Below are positions 34,766-43,870 of a stretch of DNA of 64,000 bases, one piece after another. This DNA is from Bryobacterales bacterium. GTDB lineage: Bacteria; Acidobacteriota; Terriglobia; Bryobacterales; Bryobacteraceae. Both the position numbers and the translations under genes were made by a program. Location: contig JAEUQC010000130.1 in the NCBI GenBank assembly GCA_016789905.1, forward strand, positions 124,001-188,000, given 5' to 3'. Each line of letters starts with the position of its first letter. Position 1 is the stretch's first letter. Below the pieces are notes generated by a model that searched no databases, was not told the origin of the DNA, and was given only the letters and a program-made list of their open reading frames with translations.

Positions 34766-35656
34766 ATGAACAACCAGGTAAATCGGCGAAGCCTGCTTGC
34801 GGGCTGTTTGATGACCCCGGCGCTGGCCGCCGCCACGGGCGGCGAAGTGCGGCGAAGCGCGGGAACGCGAATCAAGATCGGCTTGAACGCGTATTCCTTC
34901 AATAAGCCCCTGATGGCTGGGAAAATGAACGTTCACGACGTCATCGATTACTGCGCCAAACAGCAGATCGACGGCGTGGATATGACGGGCTACTACTTCA
35001 AGGGGTACCCGCAAGTTCCTTCCGACGAAGTCATCTATTCCCTGAAGCGCCATGCTTTTTTGAACGGTGTCACCATTACCGGCACCGGTGTACGTAACGA
35101 CTTCGCGCTAACCGATCCTTCGAGCCGTCGCGGCCATGTGCAACTGGTCAAGGACTGGGTTGACGTCGCCGCCAAACTTGGCAGCGACATGGTGCGCGTC
35201 TTCGCGGGCAAGGAAGTGCCGAAGGGCTATACATTTGAACAGGTACTGGATTGGATGATTCCGGCATTCCAGGAATGCGCCGAATATGGCCGCAAGAACG
35301 GCGTAATCATTGGCTTGCAGCATCACGACGACTTTCTGAAGACTGCCGATGAAACGATCCGCGTCGTGAAAATGGTCAACTCCGATTGGTTCAGCGTGAT
35401 CCTGGATGTGGGCAGCCTGCGCCAGGGCGATCCTTATACCGAGATCGAAAAGCTGCTGCCCTATTCGAGCAATTGGCAAATTAAGGAGCACGTCTGGTAC
35501 GGCACGAAGAAGGTGGAAATCGACCTGCCGCGCGTTCGATCCATCATCGACAAAGTGGGCTATCGCGGCTTCACTCCCATCGAAGCCTTAGGAGAGGGCG
35601 ATCCCGCTGAGGTCGTCACCGCCTTCCTCAATAAAGTTCGAAAAGCGTTTAGTTAA
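34766..35656 (+). CDS. Tat-exported sugar phosphate isomerase/epimerase family protein (TIM barrel)
   Basis: This 296-residue xylose-isomerase-like TIM-barrel protein has a Tat signal (NRRSLLAGCLMTPALAAA). Barrel motifs include IKIGLNAYSFNKPL, a central VIIGLQHHDDFL, VILDVGSLRQGD and the C-terminal YRGFTPIEALGEGDP, whose Glu is a usual metal ligand. The strand that commonly carries the first metal Glu ends in Gln-His-His here. It is likely exported with its DUF1501 partner. The sugar or cyclitol substrate cannot be inferred. It converges on the small repeat protein with a 3-bp gap. Confidence 0.88.
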   Translation: MNNQVNRRSLLAGCLMTPALAAATGGEVRRSAGTRIKIGLNAYSFNKPLMAGKMNVHDVIDYCAKQQIDGVDMTGYYFKGYPQVPSDEVIYSLKRHAFLNGVTITGTGVRNDFALTDPSSRRGHVQLVKDWVDVAAKLGSDMVRVFAGKEVPKGYTFEQVLDWMIPAFQECAEYGRKNGVIIGLQHHDDFLKTADETIRVVKMVNSDWFSVILDVGSLRQGDPYTEIEKLLPYSSNWQIKEHVWYGTKKVEIDLPRVRSIIDKVGYRGFTPIEALGEGDPAEVVTAFLNKVRKAFS

Positions 35657-35659
35657 CGG

Positions 35660-36055
35660 TCACTTCAACTCAAAAAAACCGAAGAAGAAGAGACACGCCG
35701 CCTGTGCCTTGGCTACACCACGCGCAGACCCGATAATCGTCCCGTGGTCGCGCACGTCCCCATCGTTTTCCACCTTTCCGCGCAGGGTTCCGTTCACGCG
35801 GACGTCGCCGTCGGGCTCCACCTTGCCAACGATGGAACCATGCTTGCGAATGGTGCCGTCGGACTCAATCTTCCCGATCAGACTGCCTTTCACGCGGATA
35901 TCGCCGCCACTCTCAAATCGGCCCACTAGCGAGCCGTGGATCCGGACATCGCCGCTCGATTCCACACTGCCGACAAGAGTGCCGCGCAGCCGGATGTCCC
36001 CGGCCAGCAACGTGGCCGAAAGGATGGAGAAAAGCAAAAACGCTCTTGCGAACAT
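35660..36055 (-). CDS. Small exported protein of six 16-residue beta repeats (beta-flower-like)
   Basis: This 131-residue protein has a signal peptide (MFARAFLLFSILSATLLA). Six contiguous 16-residue repeats span residues 19-113, with a pattern near G-D-(I/V)-R-x-x-G-(S/T)-L-x-G-x-x-E-S-D. The C-terminal tail is hydrophobic (AACLFFFGFFELK). From memory, the repeat style and Phe-rich tail recall 4-fold/5-fold beta-flower proteins; a bactofilin-like beta-solenoid is the alternative. ATG at 36055 starts the signal peptide; GTG at 36061 would add two residues. It stands between the isomerase and the second DUF1501 gene. Function unknown. Confidence 0.8.
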   Translation of the reverse strand: MFARAFLLFSILSATLLAGDIRLRGTLVGSVESSGDVRIHGSLVGRFESGGDIRVKGSLIGKIESDGTIRKHGSIVGKVEPDGDVRVNGTLRGKVENDGDVRDHGTIIGSARGVAKAQAACLFFFGFFELK

Positions 36056-36060
36056 GCCCA

Positions 36061-37440
36061 CTACGCTAACAGTTCCCTGATGAGTTCGCCGCCTGTCTGG
36101 CTGAGCTGTTTCTCCCGCCCGGCGTGCAGGTAGCGGAGCTTGGAATCGTCGAGCCCTAATAAATGCAGCAGCGTGACGTGAAAATCGCGAATCGGATGGA
36201 CGGCTTCGGTACCCTTCAGCCCTGTCTCATCCGTCGCGCCGATGATGTGCCCAGCCTTCACGCCTCCGCCCGCCAGCCAGCATGTCATAGCCGTTGCGTT
36301 GTGATCCCGTCCCCACGCTTCGCCGCCGCCGCGAATGCCGTTGTCCGGGCTGCGTCCGAACTCGCCGCTCCATACGACGAGCGTCTCATCCAACAGGCCC
36401 GTGCGTTTAAGGTCTTTTAGGAGCGCGGCGACCGGGCGGTCTATGGCGCGAATCCGCGCGCCGTGCGCGTTTTGAATGTAGTCATGTGAATCCCAGCCCA
36501 TGACAATCACCTGCACGAATCGCACCCCCGCGGCCACCAGCCGTCGCGCCAACAGGCACCGCCGGCCAATCGCGTCTTCGTCTTTGTTCGCGCCGCCAAT
36601 GCCGTACATGGCCAGCGTCTCCGCCGTTTCTTTGCCGATGTCGAGCACACGGGGCATCTCCGCCTGCATCCGGAACGCCAACTCGTAGCTCTCCACGCGT
36701 GCCGCCAGTTCAGCGTGGGCTGGATGCCGTTGTTGGTGCCTTGCGTTCAACTCCTTCAATAGATCAAGGGTCGCCCGTTGATTCTCTGCCGTCACGCCCG
36801 CAGGGGGCGCCATATCGAGAACCGGCGCGCCGGTTGGGCGTAACGGCGTGCCTTGATGAACTGCGGGTAGAAAGCCGTTCGACCAATTGGCGGCACCGCC
36901 TTGCGGATAGGCCGTGTCGGGCAGGACAACGAAAGATGGCAGGTTTCTGTTCACCGTTCCGAGTCCATACGATGTCCACGCGCCGATGGCCGGGTCGCCG
37001 CCAAACTGTGTCCCGGTATTGAGGTGATACAGCGCCGTGGGGTGGTTGACGCTCTCCGCCCGCAGACCGCGATAGAAACAGACATCATCCACCACGCCCG
37101 CGAACTGCTCAAACAGGCTATTGATCTCAATTCCCATTTTCCCGGCCCGGCGGAACTGGAACGGCGATTTGACATAGTAGCGCTCGCCAGTGTTCATGTT
37201 CGCTTCGAACTTGTTGCGCTCTTTCTGGAACTTCGTCATGTGAAGCGCGTCGAGCCGGGGTTTGGGGTCGAAGGTATCGATGTGGCTGGGGCCGCCCTCC
37301 ATCAGCAGGAAGATGCAGTTCTTGGCTTTCGCCTTGTGGTGCGGGCCTTGCGCGGCCATCATGGCCGAAAGCGCGACCGAGCCCAAACCCATGGCGGAGC
37401 CGAAAAGCAGATCGCGGCGCGAAGGGGTGACGATGCGCAT
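36061..37440 (-). CDS. DUF1501 protein, Tat-exported (copy 2)
   Basis: This is a 459-residue DUF1501 protein. The start is set at ATG 37440, giving MRIVTPSRRDLLFGSAMGLG with a Tat twin-arginine; ATG at 37455 would overlap the upstream gene, and the frame extending to 37692 is antisense noise. Core motifs are FLLMEGGPSHIDTFDPKP, GLRAESVNHPTALYHLN, LVVWSGEFGRSP and GRDHNATAMTCWLAGGG. It pairs with the DUF1549/DUF1553 gene 4 bp upstream. It ends a four-gene operon with an MFS transporter and a sulfatase. Confidence 0.92.
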   Translation of the reverse strand: MRIVTPSRRDLLFGSAMGLGSVALSAMMAAQGPHHKAKAKNCIFLLMEGGPSHIDTFDPKPRLDALHMTKFQKERNKFEANMNTGERYYVKSPFQFRRAGKMGIEINSLFEQFAGVVDDVCFYRGLRAESVNHPTALYHLNTGTQFGGDPAIGAWTSYGLGTVNRNLPSFVVLPDTAYPQGGAANWSNGFLPAVHQGTPLRPTGAPVLDMAPPAGVTAENQRATLDLLKELNARHQQRHPAHAELAARVESYELAFRMQAEMPRVLDIGKETAETLAMYGIGGANKDEDAIGRRCLLARRLVAAGVRFVQVIVMGWDSHDYIQNAHGARIRAIDRPVAALLKDLKRTGLLDETLVVWSGEFGRSPDNGIRGGGEAWGRDHNATAMTCWLAGGGVKAGHIIGATDETGLKGTEAVHPIRDFHVTLLHLLGLDDSKLRYLHAGREKQLSQTGGELIRELLA

Positions 37441-37444
37441 GCTG

Positions 37445-39874
37445 TTAGTAGACATAGGCGAACTCGTTGGAGTTGAGGAGTGCCAGGACGACGCCCGCAA
37501 GCGCGCGCGTGGCCGGAGAAACTTCGCTGGGATGAAGGTTGTGTTCGTAGACGGCCGGGTCCTCCTGGTGAACAAACCGGTGTTGCGCTCCGGTGAGTTC
37601 ACTGGTGATCGTGTGGACGACGGGACTTGCGGCGGGACGCGGCGCCGCGGGGTTGGCGCTGTGCAGTTTGCTAAGCCGCTCCAGCGAGGCAAGGGAGGCC
37701 TTCTCTTCTGCCGTGTCCGGAACCCGCCCGAGCACGCGTTGAAAAAGAGTGCGAATCTGCTGCCGCCGCGGCTGGTTCTGGAGCTTGGCTGCCAGCGCCA
37801 GCGCCATGTCGTGTACGAAATGGCCGTTAAACAAAGCGAACGCCTGCGTCGGTACCGTGGCCGTGTCCCGGCGTTCGCAGGACAAGTCCAGGCTCGGCGC
37901 GTTGAACACCTCCAGCAACGGGTCCACCAGGCTGCGCTGCTGGAATGTATAGATGGTCCTGCGATTGCGGTCCCGCTTGGACGCCGATGCCCGATACGCC
38001 GGCGCCAGCGATCCCATGCGATGCTGCGCTTGCCGGGCTACATCCTCATTGATCTGCGGAAACGTGCCGGGCCCGCCGGCGTCCAGACTCAGCTCTCCAG
38101 TCACCGCGAGAATGCTATCGCGCAATACCTCGGCCTCCACGCGTCTCGGGGTGAACTCCGCGCTCCGGTACGCCGCCGAACTGAGAATTGCACGATGGAG
38201 CCATTTGATGCTCCACCCGTTTTCGATGAAGCCCGCCGCCAGCCAATCCAACAGCGCCGGATTGCTGGGCTTCTTTCCCATTTTTCCAAAGTTGCTGGCG
38301 TCCGCCGCCAGCCCCTCGCCGAAATGATACTGCCATACGCGGTTCACCATCACCCGCGCGGTTAGCGGGTTTCGACCATCGGCAATCCACTGCGCAAGCG
38401 CAGCCCGCCGTCCGGCGGTGGTTTCGGGAATTGCTGCCGAAGGGTAGTTCCCGTACCGTTCCAGCAGGCTCAAAACCCCTGGAGTCACCTTCTCCGCCGG
38501 AGCCTGAATATTCCCGCCAGGCAAAATGTGAACGGCCGGCGCTTGATAGGCAGCCGCCTTTGGATATCGCAGGTTCGGCCCGCCGTCGTTTGCGCCGTCA
38601 ATCGGGCCGCTGGCCACGGCAAACGCCTTTGGTTCGAAGCGGTCGAGCGATTCCTTGTACAAAGCCGTGTGCTTCTGGTACAGCTTGAACTCTTCGAACA
38701 GTTCCGGGTCCTTCCGTTTCTTGTTCTCTGCGTTCAGCGCTTCCATCTTTTGCCTGGCCCGCGCAGCGACGTTCTGCAAGTGAACCTTGGCCGTGTTGAC
38801 GCCCGCAATGTTCTCTTCCGGCAGGAACGGCAGCGCCGGCCGGACAAACTCGGTAGATGCGAACACGGCCTGGAAGCGGTAGTAATCCTTCGTTGGCAAC
38901 GGATCGAACTTGTGATCGTGACATCGCGCGCAGCCCAGTGTCAATCCGAGGAAAGTCACACCCGTTGCGTTCGTCACATCGTCCAGGAACATCTGCCGCG
39001 TCACCGCTTCCACCGACATGCCCGTGTGCTCCCACGGGCCCATGCGCAGAAAACCCGTTGCGATTCGGGCTTCAGGGTTGTCAGGGTACAGTTCGTCCCC
39101 GGCGATCTGCTCGCGAATGAATTGGTCGTAGGGCTTGTCCTGATTCAATGCGCGGATCACATAGTCCCGATAGCGCCACGCGTTGGGCCGTTCAAAATCG
39201 TTGGAATACCCGCTCGTGTCCGCATAGCGAACCACGTCGAGCCAGTGGCGGCCCCAACGTTCCCCGTAGCGCGGGCTGGCCAGCAGCAGCTCAATCAGCT
39301 TTGGCCACGCGTCGCTGGACTTGTCGTTGAGGAAGCGGTCAATCTCCTCCGGCGCCGGCGGCAGCCCGGTCAGGTTAATCGTTACACGCCGAATCAACGT
39401 GCGCCGGTCCGCCGCCCGGCCGCCCGGCGCAAAGGAGTCGATGCTCTTGGTCTTGTCCAACTTGGGCAGCGGACGAAACGCCCAAAGGTCTTCCGGCTTG
39501 TAGTTGTTCCAGGCGTCTGTCCGCAGAGCAGCCCACGGCGCGCCCCCGTCAATCCACGCGCGAATTGCTTCCACTGTCTCCCGAGGCAATCGTTTGGACG
39601 GATCGCCGGGCGGCATCTGCATACCGTCTTTCGCTTCGATCATTCGGAGCAACAGACTTTCAGAGGCGCGCCCTGGAACGATGGCCGGCCCGCGCGCACC
39701 GCCCGTAAGCATTGCTTCTCTGGTCCGCAAATCGAGACGGCTCAGCTTCATCGATTCACCATGGCACCCTTGGCATTCCTTCACCAGCGCCGGTTGAATC
39801 CGCGTCGCAAACAGGCTTGCCGCGTCCTGTGCGTGGATCAGCGATACGAATGGGAACAGCCAGATAAATCGCAT
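37445..39874 (-). CDS. Planctomycete-type cytochrome C / DUF1549 / DUF1553 protein (copy 2)
   Basis: This is an 809-residue exported protein, paralogous in architecture to the gene at 30827. The signal peptide is MRFIWLFPFVSLIHAQ. A PSCyt1 haem site, ECQGCH, is at about residues 33-38. DUF1549 includes RYGERWGRHWLDVVRYADT and CARCHDHKFDPL, and DUF1553 includes RVMVNRVWQYHFGEGLA. ATG at 39874 is preferred; a TTG at 39883 would overlap the sulfatase stop. It sits between the sulfatase and DUF1501 genes, suggesting joint action on an organic sulfate-rich substrate. Confidence 0.9.
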   Translation of the reverse strand: MRFIWLFPFVSLIHAQDAASLFATRIQPALVKECQGCHGESMKLSRLDLRTREAMLTGGARGPAIVPGRASESLLLRMIEAKDGMQMPPGDPSKRLPRETVEAIRAWIDGGAPWAALRTDAWNNYKPEDLWAFRPLPKLDKTKSIDSFAPGGRAADRRTLIRRVTINLTGLPPAPEEIDRFLNDKSSDAWPKLIELLLASPRYGERWGRHWLDVVRYADTSGYSNDFERPNAWRYRDYVIRALNQDKPYDQFIREQIAGDELYPDNPEARIATGFLRMGPWEHTGMSVEAVTRQMFLDDVTNATGVTFLGLTLGCARCHDHKFDPLPTKDYYRFQAVFASTEFVRPALPFLPEENIAGVNTAKVHLQNVAARARQKMEALNAENKKRKDPELFEEFKLYQKHTALYKESLDRFEPKAFAVASGPIDGANDGGPNLRYPKAAAYQAPAVHILPGGNIQAPAEKVTPGVLSLLERYGNYPSAAIPETTAGRRAALAQWIADGRNPLTARVMVNRVWQYHFGEGLAADASNFGKMGKKPSNPALLDWLAAGFIENGWSIKWLHRAILSSAAYRSAEFTPRRVEAEVLRDSILAVTGELSLDAGGPGTFPQINEDVARQAQHRMGSLAPAYRASASKRDRNRRTIYTFQQRSLVDPLLEVFNAPSLDLSCERRDTATVPTQAFALFNGHFVHDMALALAAKLQNQPRRQQIRTLFQRVLGRVPDTAEEKASLASLERLSKLHSANPAAPRPAASPVVHTITSELTGAQHRFVHQEDPAVYEHNLHPSEVSPATRALAGVVLALLNSNEFAYVY

Positions 39875-39879
39875 ACGAT

Positions 39880-41616
39880 TCAAGCCCTGGTGAGAATTAG
39901 ATACCGCACATCGGCAACCTGCTTGCCGGGAATCGCCGTGGCGCGAAGCGTCATCGCAGAACGGCCCTTCGCCAGCGTTAGCATTCCCAGTCGAATGGGC
40001 CGAAAATCCTTCACATACGATTCAGCGCCACGGTCCACACGGTCGTCTTTCCTGCCCTCGAGTGGCGGATCGTGGGCAATATTTATGGAACCGCTAACGC
40101 TGCTAGTTCCATGGCTTAACTCCACGGTGGATCCGATATCGGCGGCCGGGCACGTGTAGTAAAGCTCCGCCGCGTAGTCGCCGTCTTGCAAGACCTCCAC
40201 GTCCCATGTGATGCGGTCGTCCGTGCTCGTCCAATTCGTGAAGAACGAGCAGTTCGGCGCCCGCCCGCTGCGCTGGATGCGGCCATGCCCGTTGCCGTCA
40301 CGGGCCGGCAGCCACGTGACCGCCGCGAAGCCCACCGGGTATGGCCGGTCGTCGGGTACGAACTTCAACTCCGCCGCGAAGCGCGCGGCCGCCTTGCGCA
40401 AACGTGTCACTTCCTCCGGCCGTTCCACAGCCACGTTCCGCGTCTGATTCGGGTCGGCCATCATGTCGTAGAGCCTTCCTTCGGCATCCAGCCGGTACTG
40501 CTGCGTTCGAACACTTACCCGGTTGCGCCACTGTGAAAAGATCATCCGGTCCGGCCACTCCGGAGCTTCTTTCTCCAGCAGCGGTTTCAAGCTAACGCCG
40601 TCAAGGGGCTTCGGCGCCGTCCACTTCACTCCGGCCAGATCCGTCAGTGTCGGCAATATATCGATAGCCCCGGCAATCTGTTTCACCCGATGCCCGCGCT
40701 TAACGCGGCCAGGCCAGCGAATCAAAAACGGCGCGCGCACACCGCCTTCGTCCACAGTGCCTTTGCGGCCCTTCATGCCGCCATTCCATCGCCAGCCGTT
40801 GGGGCCGTTGTCACTGAAGTAAATGACAACAGTGTTCTCCGCCAGCTTCCAATCCTTCAATTTCGCCAGCACCCGCCCCACGTTCCAGTCGATGTTCTCA
40901 CACATCGCCAGCGCCGCCCGCGTGTGCTCCAGTTCTTCCAGCTTTGGGTCCGTTGCCCGCAACGTCAACTCCGCGCCGCTGAACTTCTTGTAGAACTTGT
41001 CGGGCACCTGCATCGGCGAATGCGGGCTGTTGTAAGGTATGTAGCAGAAGAAGGGCCGGGAACGGTTCTGGCCGATAAAGTCGATCGCGCGGTCCGTCAG
41101 GTCGTCGATAATATAGCCATTGCCACGAATCATCTTGCCATTGTGGTCGAGTTCCGGGGTGAAGTACTGTCCCCAGTGGCCGGAGGTGAAACCGTAGAAC
41201 TCCTGGAAGCCGCGGAAATTCGGATGGTATGGCGGTTGCGTCCCGTTGTGCCACTTGCCGAAAATTCCCGTCGTGTAGCCCGCTTCGCGAAACACTTCCG
41301 CAATGGTTCGTTCGCCGATGTTCAGGCGCTCTTCGCCCGTGCTGACACCGCGCACGCCGCCACGCGCATGGTAGCGGCCCGTCATGAATTCGGCCCGCGT
41401 GGGCGCGCATACCGCGCAGACATAGAAACGTTCAAACAGTGCTCCATCGCGCGCCAATGAATCGATGTTTGGTGTCTTCAGGTTCGTGTTGCCGTGAACG
41501 CTCAGGTCGCCCCAACCCTGGTCGTCCGCCAGGAGGATCACCACATTGGGCCGCTTCGGTTGCGCGAAGAGCGGGACGGCGGCGGCTGCGAGAAATTGAC
41601 GGCGCGAGAGGGGCAT
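39880..41616 (-). CDS. Tat-exported sulfatase with C-terminal accessory domain
   Basis: This 578-residue arylsulfatase-family enzyme has a Tat signal (SRRQFLAAAAVPLFA). The metal-binding start is NVVILLADDQGWGD. The formylglycine motif C-A-P-T-R (Cys at about residue 70, preceding AEFMTGRY) fits C-x-(P/A)-x-R maturation. GIFGKWHNGT and YFSDNGPNGWRW complete the active site. The catalytic part ends near residue 425. The last 150 or so residues form a beta-rich domain (DGDYAAELYYTCPAADIG), perhaps carbohydrate-binding. It lies between the MFS gene (4 bp away) and the cytochrome gene. The substrate is probably a sulfated carbohydrate. Confidence 0.93.
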   Translation of the reverse strand: MPLSRRQFLAAAAVPLFAQPKRPNVVILLADDQGWGDLSVHGNTNLKTPNIDSLARDGALFERFYVCAVCAPTRAEFMTGRYHARGGVRGVSTGEERLNIGERTIAEVFREAGYTTGIFGKWHNGTQPPYHPNFRGFQEFYGFTSGHWGQYFTPELDHNGKMIRGNGYIIDDLTDRAIDFIGQNRSRPFFCYIPYNSPHSPMQVPDKFYKKFSGAELTLRATDPKLEELEHTRAALAMCENIDWNVGRVLAKLKDWKLAENTVVIYFSDNGPNGWRWNGGMKGRKGTVDEGGVRAPFLIRWPGRVKRGHRVKQIAGAIDILPTLTDLAGVKWTAPKPLDGVSLKPLLEKEAPEWPDRMIFSQWRNRVSVRTQQYRLDAEGRLYDMMADPNQTRNVAVERPEEVTRLRKAAARFAAELKFVPDDRPYPVGFAAVTWLPARDGNGHGRIQRSGRAPNCSFFTNWTSTDDRITWDVEVLQDGDYAAELYYTCPAADIGSTVELSHGTSSVSGSINIAHDPPLEGRKDDRVDRGAESYVKDFRPIRLGMLTLAKGRSAMTLRATAIPGKQVADVRYLILTRA

Positions 41617-41620
41617 TGAG

Positions 41621-42880
41621 TTACGTTATATCAGGAGCCGGGGGGCGTACGAGCGTCACCAGCGCGAGTGTCGCCAGCAGGGGTACCAGGCTGGCGGTGA
41701 TCAGCACCGGCTCAAAAGAATAGCGGTCCGAAACGACTCCGGTGAGATACGTGGCAAGGATTGTGCCCACGCCGGCTCCGGTTCCGCTCAGTCCGCTTAC
41801 GGAAGCTACGGAGCCTGTCGGGTAGAGGTCTCCCGGCAGCGCCAATACGATGGTGGAAAAGCCTGCATAGGCCAGCGTCGATGCGGCAAAGCAGCCCACC
41901 ATCACGGCAAACGAATCGGTGAATGCCGCGCCGGCCAGCGTCGCCATGCCCAATCCGCAAACGGCCGCCACCAGCCGCCGCGACCGCTGTGTCTCCCATC
42001 CCCGCTGAATCAAGTAGCTTGACAGTCCGCCACCGGCGAAGTTGCCAATGTCAGCCGCCAGGAATGGAACCCAAAACGCCAGCAGGCTCTGCTCCGGCTG
42101 ATAGCCCTTCGATACCAAATAGATGGCAAACCAATCCGTGATGAAGAACCACACCGGGTCCGTAAGCGCCTTCGACAGCACAATGCCCCAGGTAGTTGGC
42201 TGCCGCAGAAGTGTTGTGTACGGCAGACTCTTTTCGCCTGTGGGTGCGCGGTCCGCGCGATTCGTCAAAATGTCCGTGCGTTCCGCGTCAGAAATCCGCG
42301 GGTGTGCCTCCGGTGCATGGTACAGCCAGCGAAAGAGCGGAATCCACAACAGCCCCAGGAGGCCCGTTATAACGAACGCCGGTCGCCAATCGTTGAAAAA
42401 GCGATACACGGCGTAAACCAAAAACGGCGCCACCGCACCGCCAATTGCCGAACCGCTGTCGTAGATCGCAACCGCCCATCCACTCTCTCTTCGAGGGAAC
42501 CACTCGGAAACGGTCTTTGCCGCGCCGGGCCAGTTTGCTGACTCTCCAGCGCCCAGCAGGAATCGAAAGGCCGACAGGCTCGTCAATCCGCTGGCAAGCG
42601 ACGTAGCCATCGCCGTCAACGAATAGAAACCCACCGCAAATGGCAGTCCGCGCCGAATGCCCACGCGATCCAGCCACCGACCGGATACAGACTGCCCAAT
42701 CGCATAGGCAACGCGAAACGAAATAATCAGCAGCGCGAACGTCGTATTGTTCCATTGGAATTCGGCCTTGATGTACGGCGCCAGGACCGAAAGTGTCTGC
42801 CGGTCAATGTAGTTGATGACAGTGGAAAGGAACAACGCGCCTGCGATCCACCAGCGGAGATGCGGGATTGGTTTGGTCAT
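41621..42880 (-). CDS. MFS transporter, anion:cation symporter (ExuT/hexuronate-like) family
   Basis: This 419-residue permease has about 12 membrane helices. NYIDRQTLSVLAPYI in helix 1 and FLLGAGESANWPGAAKTVSEWFPRRE later are typical of the ACS family, which carries hexuronates, sugar acids and similar organic anions. It heads the operon with the sulfatase and the cytochrome/DUF1501 pair, so it probably imports the desulfated product. ATG at 42880 lies 30 bp from the divergent epimerase gene. Confidence 0.9.
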   Translation of the reverse strand: MTKPIPHLRWWIAGALFLSTVINYIDRQTLSVLAPYIKAEFQWNNTTFALLIISFRVAYAIGQSVSGRWLDRVGIRRGLPFAVGFYSLTAMATSLASGLTSLSAFRFLLGAGESANWPGAAKTVSEWFPRRESGWAVAIYDSGSAIGGAVAPFLVYAVYRFFNDWRPAFVITGLLGLLWIPLFRWLYHAPEAHPRISDAERTDILTNRADRAPTGEKSLPYTTLLRQPTTWGIVLSKALTDPVWFFITDWFAIYLVSKGYQPEQSLLAFWVPFLAADIGNFAGGGLSSYLIQRGWETQRSRRLVAAVCGLGMATLAGAAFTDSFAVMVGCFAASTLAYAGFSTIVLALPGDLYPTGSVASVSGLSGTGAGVGTILATYLTGVVSDRYSFEPVLITASLVPLLATLALVTLVRPPAPDIT

Positions 42881-42886
42881 GCCCAG

Positions 42887-42899
42887 GTAACTACGTTAC
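42887..42899. promoter_or_regulatory. Perfect inverted repeat in a 30-bp divergent gap
   Basis: GTAAC-TAC-GTTAC occupies much of the 30 bp between the MFS and epimerase start codons. It is a candidate operator, but it is short and could be coincidental. Confidence 0.3.
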
Positions 42900-42910
42900 T
42901 GTGATGGGAC

Positions 42911-43870
42911 ATGTCTTGTCGTGTCCTGGTGACAGGAGTCAGTGGATTTGTGGGTGGCGCCTTCGGCGCGCATCTGCGTTCCCTTGGCGGATATCACGTC
43001 ACCGGAATCAGCCGCGGCGCGCCCCGCGCTGGTGCCGTGGATGAGTTTCACCGCTGGGACCTGACCCGGCCATTGTCCGGCCTGGCCGGCCCTTTTGACG
43101 TGATCGTCCACGCCGCGGCTCTATCCGCGCCCTGGGGCGCGCCCTCCGCCTTTCAGGCCCAAAATGTTCTGGCTACGCGGAACATGATCGCTTTCGCTCA
43201 ACGCTCCGGCTGCCAGAAATTTGTGTTCATCTCTTCCAGCAGCGTTTACTATCGCCACGGAGACCAACTCGGAATTACTGAGGAAACGCCGTTTCCCGCA
43301 GTGCCGATTAATCAATACGCGGCCACCAAAGTGGAGGGCGAGCGGCTGGTTCGGGAGAGTGGACTGCACACAGTAATCCTCCGTCCCCGCGCTGTCTTTG
43401 GGCCTGGCGATACGGTGCTCTTCCCGCGCATTCTGCGCGCGGCCCGTAAAGGCGTGCTGCCGCGCATGAAGCGTGCCGATGGCGCCGCGCCGCTCGGTGA
43501 CGTAATCTACATTGAAAACCTAAGCCACTACATCGAACGCGCCATCGCCCTGCCCTGTACCGGCGCATTCAACCTCACCAACAACGAACCGGTGGACCTG
43601 TTCCGCTTCCTGCGCGACGTGATCAGCCGGCTGGGACTCCGGCCCGCCGAACGCGCCGTGCCTGTGCCACTGGCCTTCGCCATTGCCGGCGCCATGGAGT
43701 GGGGCTCGCGCCTTTTCGGCGGCTACCGGGAGCCGCCCATCACACGATTCGGCGTGGAAGTCATGGCCTACTCAAAGACGTTCCATGTTGCGCGGGCCGT
43801 CGAGACTTTTGGGCCCCCGCCGGTTTCGCTCGTCGAAGGCGTGGAGCGGTTCGTCCAATGGCAGCGTTAG
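42911..43870 (+). CDS. NAD-dependent epimerase/dehydratase (3-beta-HSD-like SDR)
   Basis: This 319-residue extended short-chain dehydrogenase has the nucleotide-binding motif VTGVSGFVG (residues about 7-15), the VIVHAAAL strand and catalytic FISSSSVYY with YAATK. Later segments (LRPRAVFGPGD, GDVIYIENL) place it near the 3-beta-hydroxysteroid dehydrogenase/epimerase branch. It starts an operon with two glycosyltransferases and an unknown gene, and its end overlaps the next gene by 13 bp. It may supply or modify a sugar nucleotide, or oxidise a lipid aglycone; sequence alone does not decide. Confidence 0.88.
   Translation: MSCRVLVTGVSGFVGGAFGAHLRSLGGYHVTGISRGAPRAGAVDEFHRWDLTRPLSGLAGPFDVIVHAAALSAPWGAPSAFQAQNVLATRNMIAFAQRSGCQKFVFISSSSVYYRHGDQLGITEETPFPAVPINQYAATKVEGERLVRESGLHTVILRPRAVFGPGDTVLFPRILRAARKGVLPRMKRADGAAPLGDVIYIENLSHYIERAIALPCTGAFNLTNNEPVDLFRFLRDVISRLGLRPAERAVPVPLAFAIAGAMEWGSRLFGGYREPPITRFGVEVMAYSKTFHVARAVETFGPPPVSLVEGVERFVQWQR

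Noticed and set aside
37441..37692. N-terminal extension of the second DUF1501 frame
   Set aside because: It overlaps the cytochrome gene and precedes the Tat signal; it shows no similarity.
38528..40159. Long plus-strand open frame (543 codons)
   Set aside because: It lies opposite the second DUF1549/DUF1553 gene and the sulfatase, and its product is Arg/His-rich with no domain.
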